Assembly: GCF_000332135.1 (NCBI RefSeq)
Contig: NZ_KB235896.1
Location: forward strand, 5,475,356-5,539,355
Reading direction: 5' to 3'
DNA length: 64,000 nucleotides
DNA from: Anabaena sp. PCC 7108
Lineage (GTDB): Bacteria; Cyanobacteriota; Cyanobacteriia; Cyanobacteriales; Nostocaceae
The translations under genes were made by a program, and so were the position numbers. The notes under the pieces are model-generated. The model was not told where the DNA came from. It did not search any database and saw only the letters and a list, made by a program, of their open reading frames with translations. Below, piece by piece: positions 8,762 to 19,051 of the stretch; within the stretch, counting starts at the first letter, position 1, and every line of letters begins with the position of its first letter.

Positions 8762-9613
8762 TTAAGCTGTTTCTATGGGGATTAATTTGGCATATTTTTC
8801 TAGCAAGGCTGGTTTTAAACGTTGTGCTAAAATCTGAATCGCGTACTCAAGTGATGCTTGTCCTAAGTCGGAAGGGCTAACTCGATAATTGATAGCATTT
8901 TTGTAGACATCTGACTCTAATATATGGGGCAACATTAATTCATCTTTGACTAACTGCCGCATGGTATCAATGCTGGATTGGGTGGCTTTTGTCGGATGCA
9001 GTCCAGTCCAGCGAGCGCGAAATGGGACTACGCCTAGCAGTTCGCCATAGGGGAGTGCTGGTTTAAATTCTTTGATTAGTTCTAAGGTCCGCAAGAGCGA
9101 TTGCACTCCCTTGACGTTAGATTCTGCGGGAATTACCCATTTATCCCCAGCCCCCAAGGATGTTTGTGCTAAGTGTGATCTCTCAGGCGGTGGGTCTACA
9201 ATTGCTACGCCAAAGTTATTGATGATTGGTTGCAGGCGATTTCTGAGGATAAATAAGCTCAGTCCGCTAGATGCCAGTTTGTAATTAGCACTCTCAAGTC
9301 CATCATCGGAAGGAATCAAAAACAAGTTGGCATTGCTAATGGTGCGTTCTCTTATTTGTCCGTCTGGCACTGAGGCAATGGCATCAATAATTCTCGTTTT
9401 ATCTTCTGGCTGAGTCAGAACTTCCAGTAGTGTTGGGGTTGATGGTTCTACTTTTACCCCCAGAAAGCTAGTCAGGCTCGATTGGGGATCTGCATCAACG
9501 AACAAGACGGGAATTCCTAATTTCCCTAAATATCTCCCTAGCATCAGTGCTACTGTCGATTTCCCCTGTCCTCCTGCTAGACCCAAGGTAACAACTGTTG
9601 GCGTGTTTGACAT
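8762..9613 (-). CDS. parA: ParA-family partition ATPase
   Basis: A 283-residue P-loop ATPase that would position plasmid copies. The Walker A region reads GLAGGQGKSTVAL at about residues 12-24, then FVDADPQSSLTSFLG and a Walker B-like AIVDPPPERS. The usual deviant Walker A starts KGG; here the signature Lys is Ala, which is unusual for ParA. The C-terminal part (LLGVVPFRARWTGLHPTK, VYKNAINYRVSPSDLG) matches cyanobacterial plasmid ParA proteins. It is followed by a small charged protein and preceded by a 42-bp palindrome at 9680. Confidence 0.87.
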   Translation of the reverse strand: MSNTPTVVTLGLAGGQGKSTVALMLGRYLGKLGIPVLFVDADPQSSLTSFLGVKVEPSTPTLLEVLTQPEDKTRIIDAIASVPDGQIRERTISNANLFLIPSDDGLESANYKLASSGLSLFILRNRLQPIINNFGVAIVDPPPERSHLAQTSLGAGDKWVIPAESNVKGVQSLLRTLELIKEFKPALPYGELLGVVPFRARWTGLHPTKATQSSIDTMRQLVKDELMLPHILESDVYKNAINYRVSPSDLGQASLEYAIQILAQRLKPALLEKYAKLIPIETA

Positions 9614-9679
9614 AATATAATTGTATCTATGTATGAAAATACTTTACTATAATTAGACTATTATATTCTTGTCTCTTTG

Positions 9680-9721
9680 AACTATTCTACTTTTGTACAA
9701 TTGTACAAAAGTAGAATAGTT
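9680..9721. promoter_or_regulatory. 42-bp perfect palindrome upstream of parA
   Basis: Each half is 21 bases: AACTATTCTACTTTTGTACA plus A, followed by its exact reverse complement, with no spacer. It is 66 bp upstream of the ParA start in an AT-rich region. It could be a centromere-like partition site and autoregulatory operator, or a bidirectional terminator or cruciform. There is no T-run that favours a simple terminator. The repeat itself is seen; the role is inferred. Confidence 0.8.
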
Positions 9722-9811
9722 TATGATAGTGACTGATTTGATCACAATAAAATTTCTAATTCAAAACTCTGTTAATACCCATCTACCCCGAAAAAAATCG
9801 CTCTCCTAATT

Positions 9812-10011
9812 AGGGTTTGCTGAAAAAGTTATCTGTGGGGACTAGGGAACAGGGAACAGTTTCAAGAATTGGATAGGAACGATTTTTTCTTGAAGTAGGA
9901 ATTAAATGCAAGGTTTTTCAGTTGCCACCTTATAAAAGCTGGCACTTTTTGAAATTCAAAATAGCTAAAACCCTTTACCTGTAAATTTTTCAGATTTATT
10001 CAGCAAGCCCT
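9812..10011. mobile_element. MITE, 200 bp
   Basis: The ends are AGGGTTTGCTGAAAAA (9812) and, at the right, TTATTCAGCAAGCCCT ending at 10011, inverted with two mismatches. A 4-bp duplication AATT (perhaps TAATT) lies at 9808-9811 and 10012-10015. It has no coding capacity and sits between the palindrome and the giant kinase gene. A related left end is at 1423. Confidence 0.8.
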
Positions 10012-10197
10012 AATTAGAGATTGTTCGCACCGTTTCATAGGAAAGATTGGGTGTGGTCAAAAGTAGTTGGTGATTGAGTACTAATGAGGATAGCCAATGC
10101 TTCTCGCTCTGGAGCAATTTTGGTCATTATCATGAAAACAAATCACAAACTGTATAATTAGCGATGTGGTTCATGATAATCATCGAAAGAGAACGCA

Positions 10198-13100
10198 ATG
10201 ATTACCCTACCTGGAGTTGCCATTCAAAGCCAAATCTATGAGAGTTCGGCATCTCTGGTGTATCGGGGGATCAGAGTGCAAGATAATCGACGGATCATCG
10301 TCAAAATGCTCAAGCAAGATTATCCTTCTCCTCAAGAACTGACTCGCTACAGACAAGAATATGAAATTACCCGTTCCTTTAACCTGGAAGGAGTTATCAA
10401 GGCATATAGTCAGCAGGACTATCAACGAACACTCGTCATTTTCCTAGAAGACTTTGGCGGAGAGTCTTTAGAGCAATGGATGCATAAGCGTCCAGATTTT
10501 TGCCCCATGCCTTTATCTGCTTTTTTGAGTCTGTCCATCGACCTTACCGATATTCTGGGCAGAATCCATGCAGCCAATATCATTCATAAGGATATCAATC
10601 CTGGAAACATTGTTCTCAATCCGGATACTGGGGTTGTCAAAATTATTGACTTCGGGATTGCCACCCAATTTAACCGCACGAATCCAACTTTCAAAAGCCC
10701 TCATGTTTTAGAAGGAACGCTGGCCTACCTGTCGCCAGAGCAAACTGGACGAATGAACCGTTTGCTCGATTATCGCACCGATTTCTACTCGCTAGGTGTA
10801 ACGCTCTATGAACTTCTAACCGGACACCTGCCTTTTCCCACAACGGACATCCTTGAGTTAGTCCACTGTCATATTGCTAAACAGCCCCCTCCACCTCATG
10901 AACTGAATGCAACGATTCCTAAACCAGTTTCAGATATTGTTTTGAAACTGATGGCGAAGAATGCAGAAGAACGCTATCAAAGTGCTTGGGGAATCAAAGC
11001 AGATTTAGAAATTTGTGCTGACCAATTTAAAAAAAGCGGTCAAATTGATAGCATTCAATTGGGTCTGCAAGACGTTTGGGATCAGTTTCAAATTCCCCAA
11101 AAACTGTATGGAAGAGACAAGGAAGTTGCCATGTTATTGGCGGCTTTTGTTCGCGTAGCTTGTCCGTTGGCGCAGCCTCCCGCAGGGAAGGATAATCGCG
11201 TAGCTTCTTCACAAAATCATGCAGAAAAGACTTCAGAACAGGCACAAACTAGCAAACCAACATTCAAAGTCGAAATGATGCTGGTTTCTGGCTATGCTGG
11301 AATTGGGAAATCAGCATTAGTGCAGGAAATTTATAAACCAATCACCCAAAAGCGTGGCTATTTTATCTGGGGGAAATTTGATCAATTTCAGCGCAATATT
11401 CCCTACAGCGCGATCGCCGATGCTCTACAAAAATTGGTACAACAACTGCTGGGTGAGCCGGATCAGCAGTTGCAACAGTGGAGATCGCAACTCTTAACGG
11501 CTTTGGGAAGTAATGGACAAATCATCATTGATGTCATCCCGGAAGTTGAACTGATTATTGGCAAGCAGCCCCCCGTACCGGAAGTTGGAGTCACGGAAGC
11601 TCAAAATCGCTTTAATCGAGTCTTTGGGCAGTTTATACGGGTGTTTTGTTCAGAGTCACATCCCCTGGTAATTTTTCTAGATGATTTGCAGTGGATAGAC
11701 TCTGCAACGCTAAAGTTAATTGAGTTGATGCTGCTGGATGAGCAAACCCAATCCTTATTTTTAATTGGAGCCTATCGAGATAATGAAGTAAATCCCACCC
11801 ATCCACTAGTATTAACCTTGGAGAGACTGCGAAAACAAGGAGCAGTGCTTCAGGAAATTATCCTGACACCTTTAACCTTGGAGCCGTTGAGTCAGTTGAT
11901 TGCCGAGACGCTGCATCATAATACTGACACTGTTCGTTCCTTAGCTGAGTTAGTGCTGCGTAAAACCGAGGGCAATCCTTTCTTTGTCAATGAATTTTTG
12001 AGAATGCTGTATAGCGAAAATCTATTAACCTTTGATCCCCCTCAAGCCCCCCTTACTAAGGGGAGTCACTCTCGTGCAGGGGTTCCCCCCGTTGAGAGAA
12101 GTGGCGTGGGAAGTGCAGGGGGGTGGCAATGGAACATCGCCCAAATTCAAGCTCAAAATATCACAGATAATGTTGTGGAGTTGATGCTTCGCAAGTTAAA
12201 GAAACTACCAGAGGTTACACAGCAAATTCTCCAGTTAGCCGCTTGTGTCGGGGCTGAATTTAATTTAAATACGTTATCAATTGTTTGTAAGCAATCTCCT
12301 CAAGCAGTTTCTCTAGATTTACTAGCAGTGATCCAAGCTGGATTAATTCAACCTTTATCTGAGTTAGACGAAAACTTGTTAGTTCAAGAATTTAAGTTTT
12401 TGCACGACCGCGTACAGCAAGCTGCCTATACCTTAATTGATAAGGCGTACAAACAAGTTATTCATTTACAAATTGGTCGTAATCTGCTGAAAAATAATTC
12501 TCTAGAGCGGATAACAGACAGGCTGTTTGCAATTGTTGATCATCTCAATCATGGGATTGAACTTGTCACCGATCAACCCGAACGAAATGAAATTGCTAGA
12601 TTAAATTTAATCGCGGGTCAAAAAGCAAAGGCAGCAACAGCTTATGAAGCGGCTTTCAAGTATTTCAATGTGGGGCTGAAATTTCTGAGTGCAGAGAGTT
12701 GGGAGAATGAGTATCACCTAACTCTTGATTTGTACTCAGAAGCAGCAACAGTGGCATACCTCACTGGTCACTTCAGCGAGATGGAGTCATTAGTAAAAGT
12801 GGTACTAGCCTTTGCTAAAACAGTGATTGACAAAGTGAAAATTTACGATAGCAGAATTCAAGCTTGTTTGTCACAGGGCAATCCTCAAGAAGCACTGAAA
12901 ATAGGATTGGAAGTATTGAAGCTATTGGAAGTAAACATCGTAGAAACTCCTAGTCAGTTGGATGTTCAAAGAGGATTAGAAGAAACTGCTTCATTATTAG
13001 CTGACCGAGAAATCAAAGAGTTTATTAATTTTCCGAAGATGACAGCACCAGAAGCACTGGCAGCAATACATATCTTATCGAGTGTTGTTGCTGCTGCTTT

Positions 13101-16100
13101 TATGGTGTCACCTAATTTGATGGTATTGATTGTATGCAAAATGGTGAACCTATCAATCAATTATGGTAATGCTACTTATTCGCCACTTAGTTATGCTGCC
13201 TACGGACTAATTTTGTGTGGAGTAGTTCAAGACATTGAACTTGGCTATCAATTCGGAAAATTGAGTTTAAGTTTAACGGAAAAATTAAATGCCAAGAAAG
13301 AGAATACTAAGGCATTGGAAGTATTAGGGACTCATGTAATCCACTGGAAAGAACATATCAAGGAAACACTACCAATTCTGATTGATGCTTATCAAAACGG
13401 AGTGGAAACTGGAGAATTTGAATTTGCTGGTTATGCTGCATATAACGTATGTTGTCACTCCTATTTTATAGGTCAGGAACTTACAGAACTAGAACAAAAA
13501 ATCGCAACCTACAGTCAGGCTATCAGTCAAATCAGACGGGAAAATCCCTTCAACTGGACTGCAATATTCTGGCAAACCGTTCTTAACTTGCTAGGTCGAT
13601 CTGAAAATCCATGTCGTTTAATTGGTTGTGCATACAATGAAGATCGATTACTTTTGGTGGGCGGAACGCCATCGCTACCATCTGCTATTACAGCAAATGA
13701 TAGACCGGAAATTCACTATTTGTATTTGAATAAACTTATATTATGTTATCTATTTGGTGAGTATGATCAAGCTGTACAGAATGCTATTAAGGCAGAACAG
13801 TATTTAGATGGAGTAACAGCATTGATAGCTGCATCTCTATTCCATTTATATGATTCTCTAGCGCATTTAAATGCGTTGACTAATGCTACGGAATTGCAAA
13901 AAGAAACTTGGATAAGTCGCGTTAATATCAACCAACAAAAGATGCAAAAATGGGCGGATTATGCCCCCATGAATTATTTACACAAATTTTATTTGGTCGA
14001 GGCAGAGAAAGCGCGAGTTTTAGGACAAATTTTGGAAGCGGAGGAGTTTTATGAACAAGCCATATCTGGTGCTTCTGAAAACGAATTTATTCAGGAAGAG
14101 GCATTAGCTTATGAGTTAGCCGCTAAGTTTTATTTAGAACGGGGTAGAACAAAGATTGCTCAAACCTACATGAAAGAGGCTCACTACTGCTATGAACGTT
14201 GGGGAGCAACTGCCAAGGTAAGAGATTTAGAAACTCGGTATCCACAGCTATTTTCTCAGCCGTCAGCTAAAAATAGTACACCAATTCGCACTACTTCAGG
14301 AACCACTTCTAATAACTCAGATGTCGATCTCGATTTGGCGACGGTGATGAAAGCATCGCAAGCAATTTCCAGTGAAATTGAACTGGATCAGTTGCTTAAT
14401 TCCTTGATGGAGATATTAATTGAAAATGCTGGGGCACAAACAGGGTTTTTGATTTTGGAAAAATCAGGAGAATGGCTGATTGAAGCTTCTTGTGAACTAG
14501 CTAATGGTGAAAGTGTTTGTACTACGCGAGTGTTGCAATCACTCCCCACTAAAAATTACCTACCAGAATCAATTATCCAGTATGTGATTCGGACTCATGA
14601 ATCTATTATTTTAAATGATGCAACTCGTGAAGGTAATTTTACAAATGAACCGTATATTCAGAATAATCAAACTCACTCGATTATCTGTTTACCACTACTT
14701 AATCAAAGTAAACTTGTCGGTGTATTGTATTTAGAAAATCAATTAGCAACTGGAGCCTTTACATCAGAGCGATCGCAACTTTTGCATCTGTTATCAACTC
14801 AAGCAGCCATTGCCATCGAAAATGCCAGGATTTATGCAAAACTGCAAAAGAGCGAAAGCCAAATGGCTCAATTTCTGGAAGCCATTCCAGTAGGTGTTGC
14901 AGTTGTAGATAAATTGGGTCACCCTTATTACTTCAACCAACAAGCAACTCAGCTATTAGCTAAAGATATCGATCCTTCTCTGACACTCGATGAACTGACA
15001 GAGGTTTATCAAGCTTATCTAGCTGGAACCAATCAAAAATATCCAACTGAGAGAATGCCACTTCTGCGAGCGTTAAAGGGCGAACATACTAGAGTTGATG
15101 ATATAGAACTTTACCACAACACCACCACAATTCCCATTGAGGCATGGGGAACTCCTGTCTTTGACGAACAGGGTAATGTGATTTATGCGATCGCCGCCTT
15201 TCAAGACATCACAGAGCGGAAACAAGCAGAACACTTCTTAGCAAATTACAACCGCACTTTGGAACAGGAGGTTGCGGAACGAACAGCGGCGTTACAGCAA
15301 AGTGAAGCAGAACTGCGCGCTCATGAACAGGAATTGCGACTCATTACAGACGCTCTGCCGGTTGGTATTGGTTACATTGATGCCGAGCAACGCCACCGCT
15401 TTGTCAACCACACCTATGAGATTTGGCGCAACTGTAGCCGAGATGAAATTTTAGGCAAGTCGATTCGTGAACTGGTAGATCCTACGTCGTATCAAATGAT
15501 AGAACCTTACATTAACCAGGCGCTAAGGGGAGAAACAACCACGTTTGAAGCAGAAATGCCTCTGCCAGCAGGCAAAAAGTACTTGAGTGTAACCTTAATT
15601 CCTGATTTCGATGCAAATGCTCAAGTCATTGGATTTTATGCTTTAAACACAGACATCAGTGAACAGCGAAACGCTGCACTGCGTGAACGCAAACGTGCCG
15701 AAGAAGCCTCAATTTTAGAAGAACGCAACCGTATGGGGCGGGAAATTCACGATACATTAGCTCAAGCATTTACAGGCATTTTGGTTCAAGTTGGTGCAGC
15801 CATGCAAGTGCTAGAGGATGATTTAGAAGCAACACAGGCACATCTGGACATGATCGATGAATTGGCGCGAATCGGGCTGAATGAGGCCCGTCGCTCAGTC
15901 ACAGCACTCCGTCCTCAGTTGTTAGAGGAAGGGGATTTATCTAGCGCCCTCAATCGTCTTGTAACGCAAATGAGATCTGCTACCGATAATACTGCTTTGA
16001 TTTACGAAATTCAGGGTACAGCCTATCCTTTACCCGCCGAAGTGGAGAATAATTTACTGCGAATTGGGCAGGAATCATTGACAAATGCGATTAAATATGC

Positions 16101-16323
16101 AAATGCTGACGAAATTCGCCTTGAGTTAGTCTATGGAGAGACACAAACTACATTGTGCATCAAAGACAATGGACAGGGCTTTGGTGTCGGTAGCATTCCC
16201 TCGGTTGGCGGATTTGGATTATTGGGAATGAGCGAACGGGCAGAGCGAATTGGAGCGCAATTGAGAATTGAAAGCCAAGTAGGGCAAGGAACAGAGATTA
16301 TTGTCATTATTAATAGAGGATAA
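10198..16323 (+). CDS. Giant Ser/Thr kinase-AAA-GAF-PAS-histidine kinase
   Basis: A 2041-residue multidomain sensor kinase. In order: a Ser/Thr kinase domain (residues 1-280; IIHKDINPGNIVLN catalytic loop and DFG in IIDFGIATQF), an AAA/NACHT-like ATPase (about 300-600; Walker A SGYAGIGKSALVQ, Walker B IFLDDLQWID), a helical TPR-like region (700-1340), GAF (about 1375-1530), two PAS domains (about 1550-1690 and 1710-1820), and a NarL-type histidine kinase (HisKA_3 His in GREIHDTLAQ near 1850; ATPase N-box ESLTNAIKYAN, DNGQGF). The NarL regulator follows 5 bp later. Two in-frame repeat insertions (about 11145-11216 and 12040-12125) lie in linkers. It probably signals to the regulator and perhaps to the redox genes downstream. 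Confidence 0.95.
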   Translation: MITLPGVAIQSQIYESSASLVYRGIRVQDNRRIIVKMLKQDYPSPQELTRYRQEYEITRSFNLEGVIKAYSQQDYQRTLVIFLEDFGGESLEQWMHKRPDFCPMPLSAFLSLSIDLTDILGRIHAANIIHKDINPGNIVLNPDTGVVKIIDFGIATQFNRTNPTFKSPHVLEGTLAYLSPEQTGRMNRLLDYRTDFYSLGVTLYELLTGHLPFPTTDILELVHCHIAKQPPPPHELNATIPKPVSDIVLKLMAKNAEERYQSAWGIKADLEICADQFKKSGQIDSIQLGLQDVWDQFQIPQKLYGRDKEVAMLLAAFVRVACPLAQPPAGKDNRVASSQNHAEKTSEQAQTSKPTFKVEMMLVSGYAGIGKSALVQEIYKPITQKRGYFIWGKFDQFQRNIPYSAIADALQKLVQQLLGEPDQQLQQWRSQLLTALGSNGQIIIDVIPEVELIIGKQPPVPEVGVTEAQNRFNRVFGQFIRVFCSESHPLVIFLDDLQWIDSATLKLIELMLLDEQTQSLFLIGAYRDNEVNPTHPLVLTLERLRKQGAVLQEIILTPLTLEPLSQLIAETLHHNTDTVRSLAELVLRKTEGNPFFVNEFLRMLYSENLLTFDPPQAPLTKGSHSRAGVPPVERSGVGSAGGWQWNIAQIQAQNITDNVVELMLRKLKKLPEVTQQILQLAACVGAEFNLNTLSIVCKQSPQAVSLDLLAVIQAGLIQPLSELDENLLVQEFKFLHDRVQQAAYTLIDKAYKQVIHLQIGRNLLKNNSLERITDRLFAIVDHLNHGIELVTDQPERNEIARLNLIAGQKAKAATAYEAAFKYFNVGLKFLSAESWENEYHLTLDLYSEAATVAYLTGHFSEMESLVKVVLAFAKTVIDKVKIYDSRIQACLSQGNPQEALKIGLEVLKLLEVNIVETPSQLDVQRGLEETASLLADREIKEFINFPKMTAPEALAAIHILSSVVAAAFMVSPNLMVLIVCKMVNLSINYGNATYSPLSYAAYGLILCGVVQDIELGYQFGKLSLSLTEKLNAKKENTKALEVLGTHVIHWKEHIKETLPILIDAYQNGVETGEFEFAGYAAYNVCCHSYFIGQELTELEQKIATYSQAISQIRRENPFNWTAIFWQTVLNLLGRSENPCRLIGCAYNEDRLLLVGGTPSLPSAITANDRPEIHYLYLNKLILCYLFGEYDQAVQNAIKAEQYLDGVTALIAASLFHLYDSLAHLNALTNATELQKETWISRVNINQQKMQKWADYAPMNYLHKFYLVEAEKARVLGQILEAEEFYEQAISGASENEFIQEEALAYELAAKFYLERGRTKIAQTYMKEAHYCYERWGATAKVRDLETRYPQLFSQPSAKNSTPIRTTSGTTSNNSDVDLDLATVMKASQAISSEIELDQLLNSLMEILIENAGAQTGFLILEKSGEWLIEASCELANGESVCTTRVLQSLPTKNYLPESIIQYVIRTHESIILNDATREGNFTNEPYIQNNQTHSIICLPLLNQSKLVGVLYLENQLATGAFTSERSQLLHLLSTQAAIAIENARIYAKLQKSESQMAQFLEAIPVGVAVVDKLGHPYYFNQQATQLLAKDIDPSLTLDELTEVYQAYLAGTNQKYPTERMPLLRALKGEHTRVDDIELYHNTTTIPIEAWGTPVFDEQGNVIYAIAAFQDITERKQAEHFLANYNRTLEQEVAERTAALQQSEAELRAHEQELRLITDALPVGIGYIDAEQRHRFVNHTYEIWRNCSRDEILGKSIRELVDPTSYQMIEPYINQALRGETTTFEAEMPLPAGKKYLSVTLIPDFDANAQVIGFYALNTDISEQRNAALRERKRAEEASILEERNRMGREIHDTLAQAFTGILVQVGAAMQVLEDDLEATQAHLDMIDELARIGLNEARRSVTALRPQLLEEGDLSSALNRLVTQMRSATDNTALIYEIQGTAYPLPAEVENNLLRIGQESLTNAIKYANADEIRLELVYGETQTTLCIKDNGQGFGVGSIPSVGGFGLLGMSERAERIGAQLRIESQVGQGTEIIVIINRG

Positions 16324-16328
16324 GAACC

Positions 16329-16961
16329 ATGCTCGACCAATCCACTACAATTCGCGTTTTAATTGTTGACGATCACTCCATTGTCAGACAAGGATTGGCA
16401 ACTATCATTAACCGAGATCCCGAAATGACGGTAATTGCTCAAGCAGAAGATGGAGAACAGGCGATCGCTTACTTTGGCGAACATCAACCCGATGTGACTT
16501 TGATGGATTTACGAATGCCTCAGATGGGCGGGGTGGAAGCCATTTCTACGATTTGTGTCCAATTTAAACCTGCCCAAATTATTGTGTTAACGACTTATGA
16601 TGGCGATGAAGATATCTATCGCGGCTTGCAGGCAGGTGCGAAAGGATATTTGCTCAAGGATGCAAAACCCAACGAACTTCTCAATGCCATTCGTATAGTT
16701 AATCGTGGTCAGCAGTACATTCCGCCCGAAGTGGGGGCAAAGCTAGTGCAGCGCATGAGTAACCCAGAATTGAGCCATCGAGAGTTAGAGGTACTCCGTT
16801 TAATGGGGCAAGGAATGAGTAATTTAGAAATTGCCACTGCTCTAACTATTGGAGAAAGCACAGTTAAATCTCACATTAATCGCATTCTTAGTAAATTAGG
16901 CGTGAGCGATCGCACTCAAGCCGTGATTATTGCTGCCAAACGCGGAATTGTTAGTTTGTAG
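16329..16961 (+). CDS. NarL/LuxR-family response regulator
   Basis: A 210-residue two-component regulator. The receiver domain is residues 10-125, with acidic pocket VDDH and phosphoacceptor Asp in VTLMDLRMPQMGG. The C-terminal LuxR-type HTH is seen in LSHRELEVLRLMGQGMSN and STVKSHINRILSKLGVSDR. It starts 5 bp after the sensor kinase stop, so it is translated with it and is almost surely its partner. Targets may be the downstream redox genes, which is inference from position. Confidence 0.96.
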   Translation: MLDQSTTIRVLIVDDHSIVRQGLATIINRDPEMTVIAQAEDGEQAIAYFGEHQPDVTLMDLRMPQMGGVEAISTICVQFKPAQIIVLTTYDGDEDIYRGLQAGAKGYLLKDAKPNELLNAIRIVNRGQQYIPPEVGAKLVQRMSNPELSHRELEVLRLMGQGMSNLEIATALTIGESTVKSHINRILSKLGVSDRTQAVIIAAKRGIVSL

Positions 16962-16984
16962 GCTGTGCTTTCGGTTAACTTTTG

Positions 16985-17605
16985 ATTCCAACTTTAGTTT
17001 GAGTTAGTCTTCCATTGTGAGATGGGTTAAGCGATCGTCCATTCGACTCAATAAAAGTACCAACTGTAAGTGGACGACAACCCAGAGTCAATTTCCTATA
17101 TTAAATTTATGCAAACACACATCGCAATCGGGTTGCCAGATTCAAGTTTGCTGAATATACAGCAGATTCCACGCAAATAGAGTACACCTTAATCCCAAAC
17201 ACTTACCAAAATGGTTGACAAACCCTTGCAACCGTACTCCATAAACCTGGAAATTGCTATAGATCCTATCTTCCGCACCCTCAACTGTCACAATCGGTTT
17301 TTACTCTTTTTTGTGATGATATGAGGATGTATTGTATACCACATCTCAATGAATTAACGGATACATGATGTCGATAAGGCATAATTTATATCCAAAAATC
17401 AAGAGAGAATTAAGTGATAATACTATGTGACACCCCAGGGTGCGGAATGTGGGATAGATGGCACACAGAGGAATGTAGGTGTAGTCTAACCCAGGTCTCA
17501 CTTGCGGTAAACATACTTCTGCTCAGAAACACTGTTAATTATTTGTCCCACCTTCAACTCAGGATCGTAAACCGAGTAGACGGTAGCAATTATCGCTGCA
17601 AATAA
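16985..17605 (+). repeat. Duplicated upstream block, copy 1 (with insertion)
   Basis: Positions 16985-17150 match 29752-29915 (shared strings TCCAACTTTAGTT, GAGTTAGTCTTCCATT, GATTCAAGTTTGCTGAA), and 17461-17600 match 29930-30070. The second part contains a decayed start of the DsbA-like gene (TTATTTGTCCCACCTTCAAC). About 300 bp, including a MITE candidate, separates the two halves here. It lies upstream of the cupin gene. Probably a promoter region duplicated together with part of a gene. Confidence 0.75.
17271..17447. mobile_element. Candidate MITE splitting the duplicated block
   Basis: The inverted repeats TTCCGCACCCT (17271-17281) and AGGGTGCGGAA (17437-17447) continue, after five unpaired bases, with TGTCAC and GTGACA. 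The segment has no match in the second copy of the surrounding block at 29.8 kb, so it is an insertion relative to it. The exact edges and target duplication are not resolved. Confidence 0.55.
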
Positions 17606-17650
17606 TGACGTGCTTTGATCCTCAATCCCCCAATTATAAGAGATAAAACG

Positions 17651-18121
17651 ATGAACACCGAATTGAGTAAAAGCAAAGTTGCAATTGTCAGCCGGGGCGA
17701 AGACCTCAATTGGTTCGATACAACTCCTGGTGAGCAAATGGCTATCCGCGTACACAGCAAAGATGTCGGCGGGGCTTTCACAATCATCGAAGCCCGTGTC
17801 CCACCGTTATCAGGCCCGCCACTTCACTATCACAAAGATCGAGAGGAGATATTTGAAGTCCTCGAAGGCAGATTTCGCTTCCACTGTGCAGGCGAAGAGT
17901 TCGAGGCTGGGCCAGGAACATCCGTTGTTGTACCTCGTAACAGTGTGCATGGATGGGTGAACATCGGATCAGAAGTGGCTCGGTTGCTCTTCATCTTCGT
18001 ACCCGGCGATATTGACGAATTCTTCCCCCAAATCGGTCAAACCCCGCCCGAAGGTTGGACGGATCTTGCATCTCAGCACGACACTTGGATCGTCGGAGCG
18101 CCTCTGTCCGTCAGTAAATGA
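17651..18121 (+). CDS. Cupin-domain protein
   Basis: A small single-cupin protein of about 156 residues, counting from ATG 17651 (MNTELSKSKV), preferred over an upstream ATG at 17615 because the family starts near here. Metal-binding cupin motif 1 is seen in PPLHYHKDREEIFEVLEG (two His, Glu) and motif 2 in PRNSVHGWVNIG. It may be a dioxygenase, isomerase or sensor; the fold does not tell. It opens the redox island, about 690 bp after the response regulator. Confidence 0.88.
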   Translation: MNTELSKSKVAIVSRGEDLNWFDTTPGEQMAIRVHSKDVGGAFTIIEARVPPLSGPPLHYHKDREEIFEVLEGRFRFHCAGEEFEAGPGTSVVVPRNSVHGWVNIGSEVARLLFIFVPGDIDEFFPQIGQTPPEGWTDLASQHDTWIVGAPLSVSK

Positions 18122-18306
18122 TGAGCAGCATTCACAGGAATAGTAAGTTTGCGACGATCGCCCTATTGCACTTGATTTAGCAAAGACAAAACCAATGAAT
18201 TCACATTAATCCATGCGAGCAAGGGCAAGCCCTTCAAGGGAGCAAGTCCTTATATTTTCAAGCCTTGTTGCGGTTTTTTTACTTCTCAATAATCACAGGA
18301 TCGATC

Positions 18307-19038
18307 ATGAAAAAGCTCGAAGGAAAAGTGGCTCTTGTCACAGGCGGCAATAGCGGTATCGGGCTTACGACTGCCAAGCACTTTGTCGCTGAAGGTGCGT
18401 ATGTCTTCATTACAGGTCGTCGCCAAGCTGAACTAGACACTGCCGTAAATGCGATCGGCAAAAATGTCATGGGTGTTCAGAGTGATGTCTCCAACCTGGC
18501 GGATCTAGATCGGGTGTTTGCCACGATCAAGCAAGAACAAGGACACCTTGATGTTGTTTTCGCCAATGCTGGTGTTGGTGAATTCGTTCCCCTCGGCTCC
18601 ATCACAGAAGAACACTTTGATACAACGTTCAATATCAACGTTAAAGGGTTGCTGTTTACCGTGCAGAAAGCACTGCCTCTGTTATCGGAGGGAGCTTCCA
18701 TTATCCTGAACGCCTCTGTTGCTTCAATTACAGGCATCCCAGCCCTCAGTGTTTACAGCGCGACTAAAGCCGCTGTGCGATCGTTTGCTCGTTCTTGGAT
18801 ACTTGACCTGAAAGAACATCAGGTTCGAGTCAATGCTATTAGCCCCGGCGTAGTTCCGACTCCGAGTTACTATCGCCTGGGATTAAGTGACGAGCAATTT
18901 CCAGTCGATGCTATCCCATTGGGACGAGTCGGGACGACCGATGATATTGCAAAAGCAGTCGTTTTTCTAGCGTCTGATGACAGCAGTTTTGTCAACGGGA
19001 TTGAACTGTTTGTAGATGGTGGGATGGCGCAGATTTAA
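18307..19038 (+). CDS. SDR-family NAD(P)-dependent oxidoreductase (1)
   Basis: A 243-residue classical short-chain dehydrogenase. The cofactor motif is in [19 protein letters not shown], followed by VFANAGVGE (NAG motif), catalytic Ser in NASVASITG and YSATK (Tyr and Lys). The C-terminal [12 protein letters not shown] is the usual SDR ending. The start is ATG 18307 rather than 18265, because the protein then begins [13 protein letters not shown] as in homologues. It follows the cupin gene by 185 bp. The substrate is unknown. Confidence 0.93.
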   Translation: MKKLEGKVALVTGGNSGIGLTTAKHFVAEGAYVFITGRRQAELDTAVNAIGKNVMGVQSDVSNLADLDRVFATIKQEQGHLDVVFANAGVGEFVPLGSITEEHFDTTFNINVKGLLFTVQKALPLLSEGASIILNASVASITGIPALSVYSATKAAVRSFARSWILDLKEHQVRVNAISPGVVPTPSYYRLGLSDEQFPVDAIPLGRVGTTDDIAKAVVFLASDDSSFVNGIELFVDGGMAQI

Positions 19039-19051
19039 CGTACTGTAAAGC

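Noticed and set aside
17615-17650. Earlier start for the cupin gene
   Set aside because: The extra 12 residues are not family-like, and a better-supported start is at 17651.
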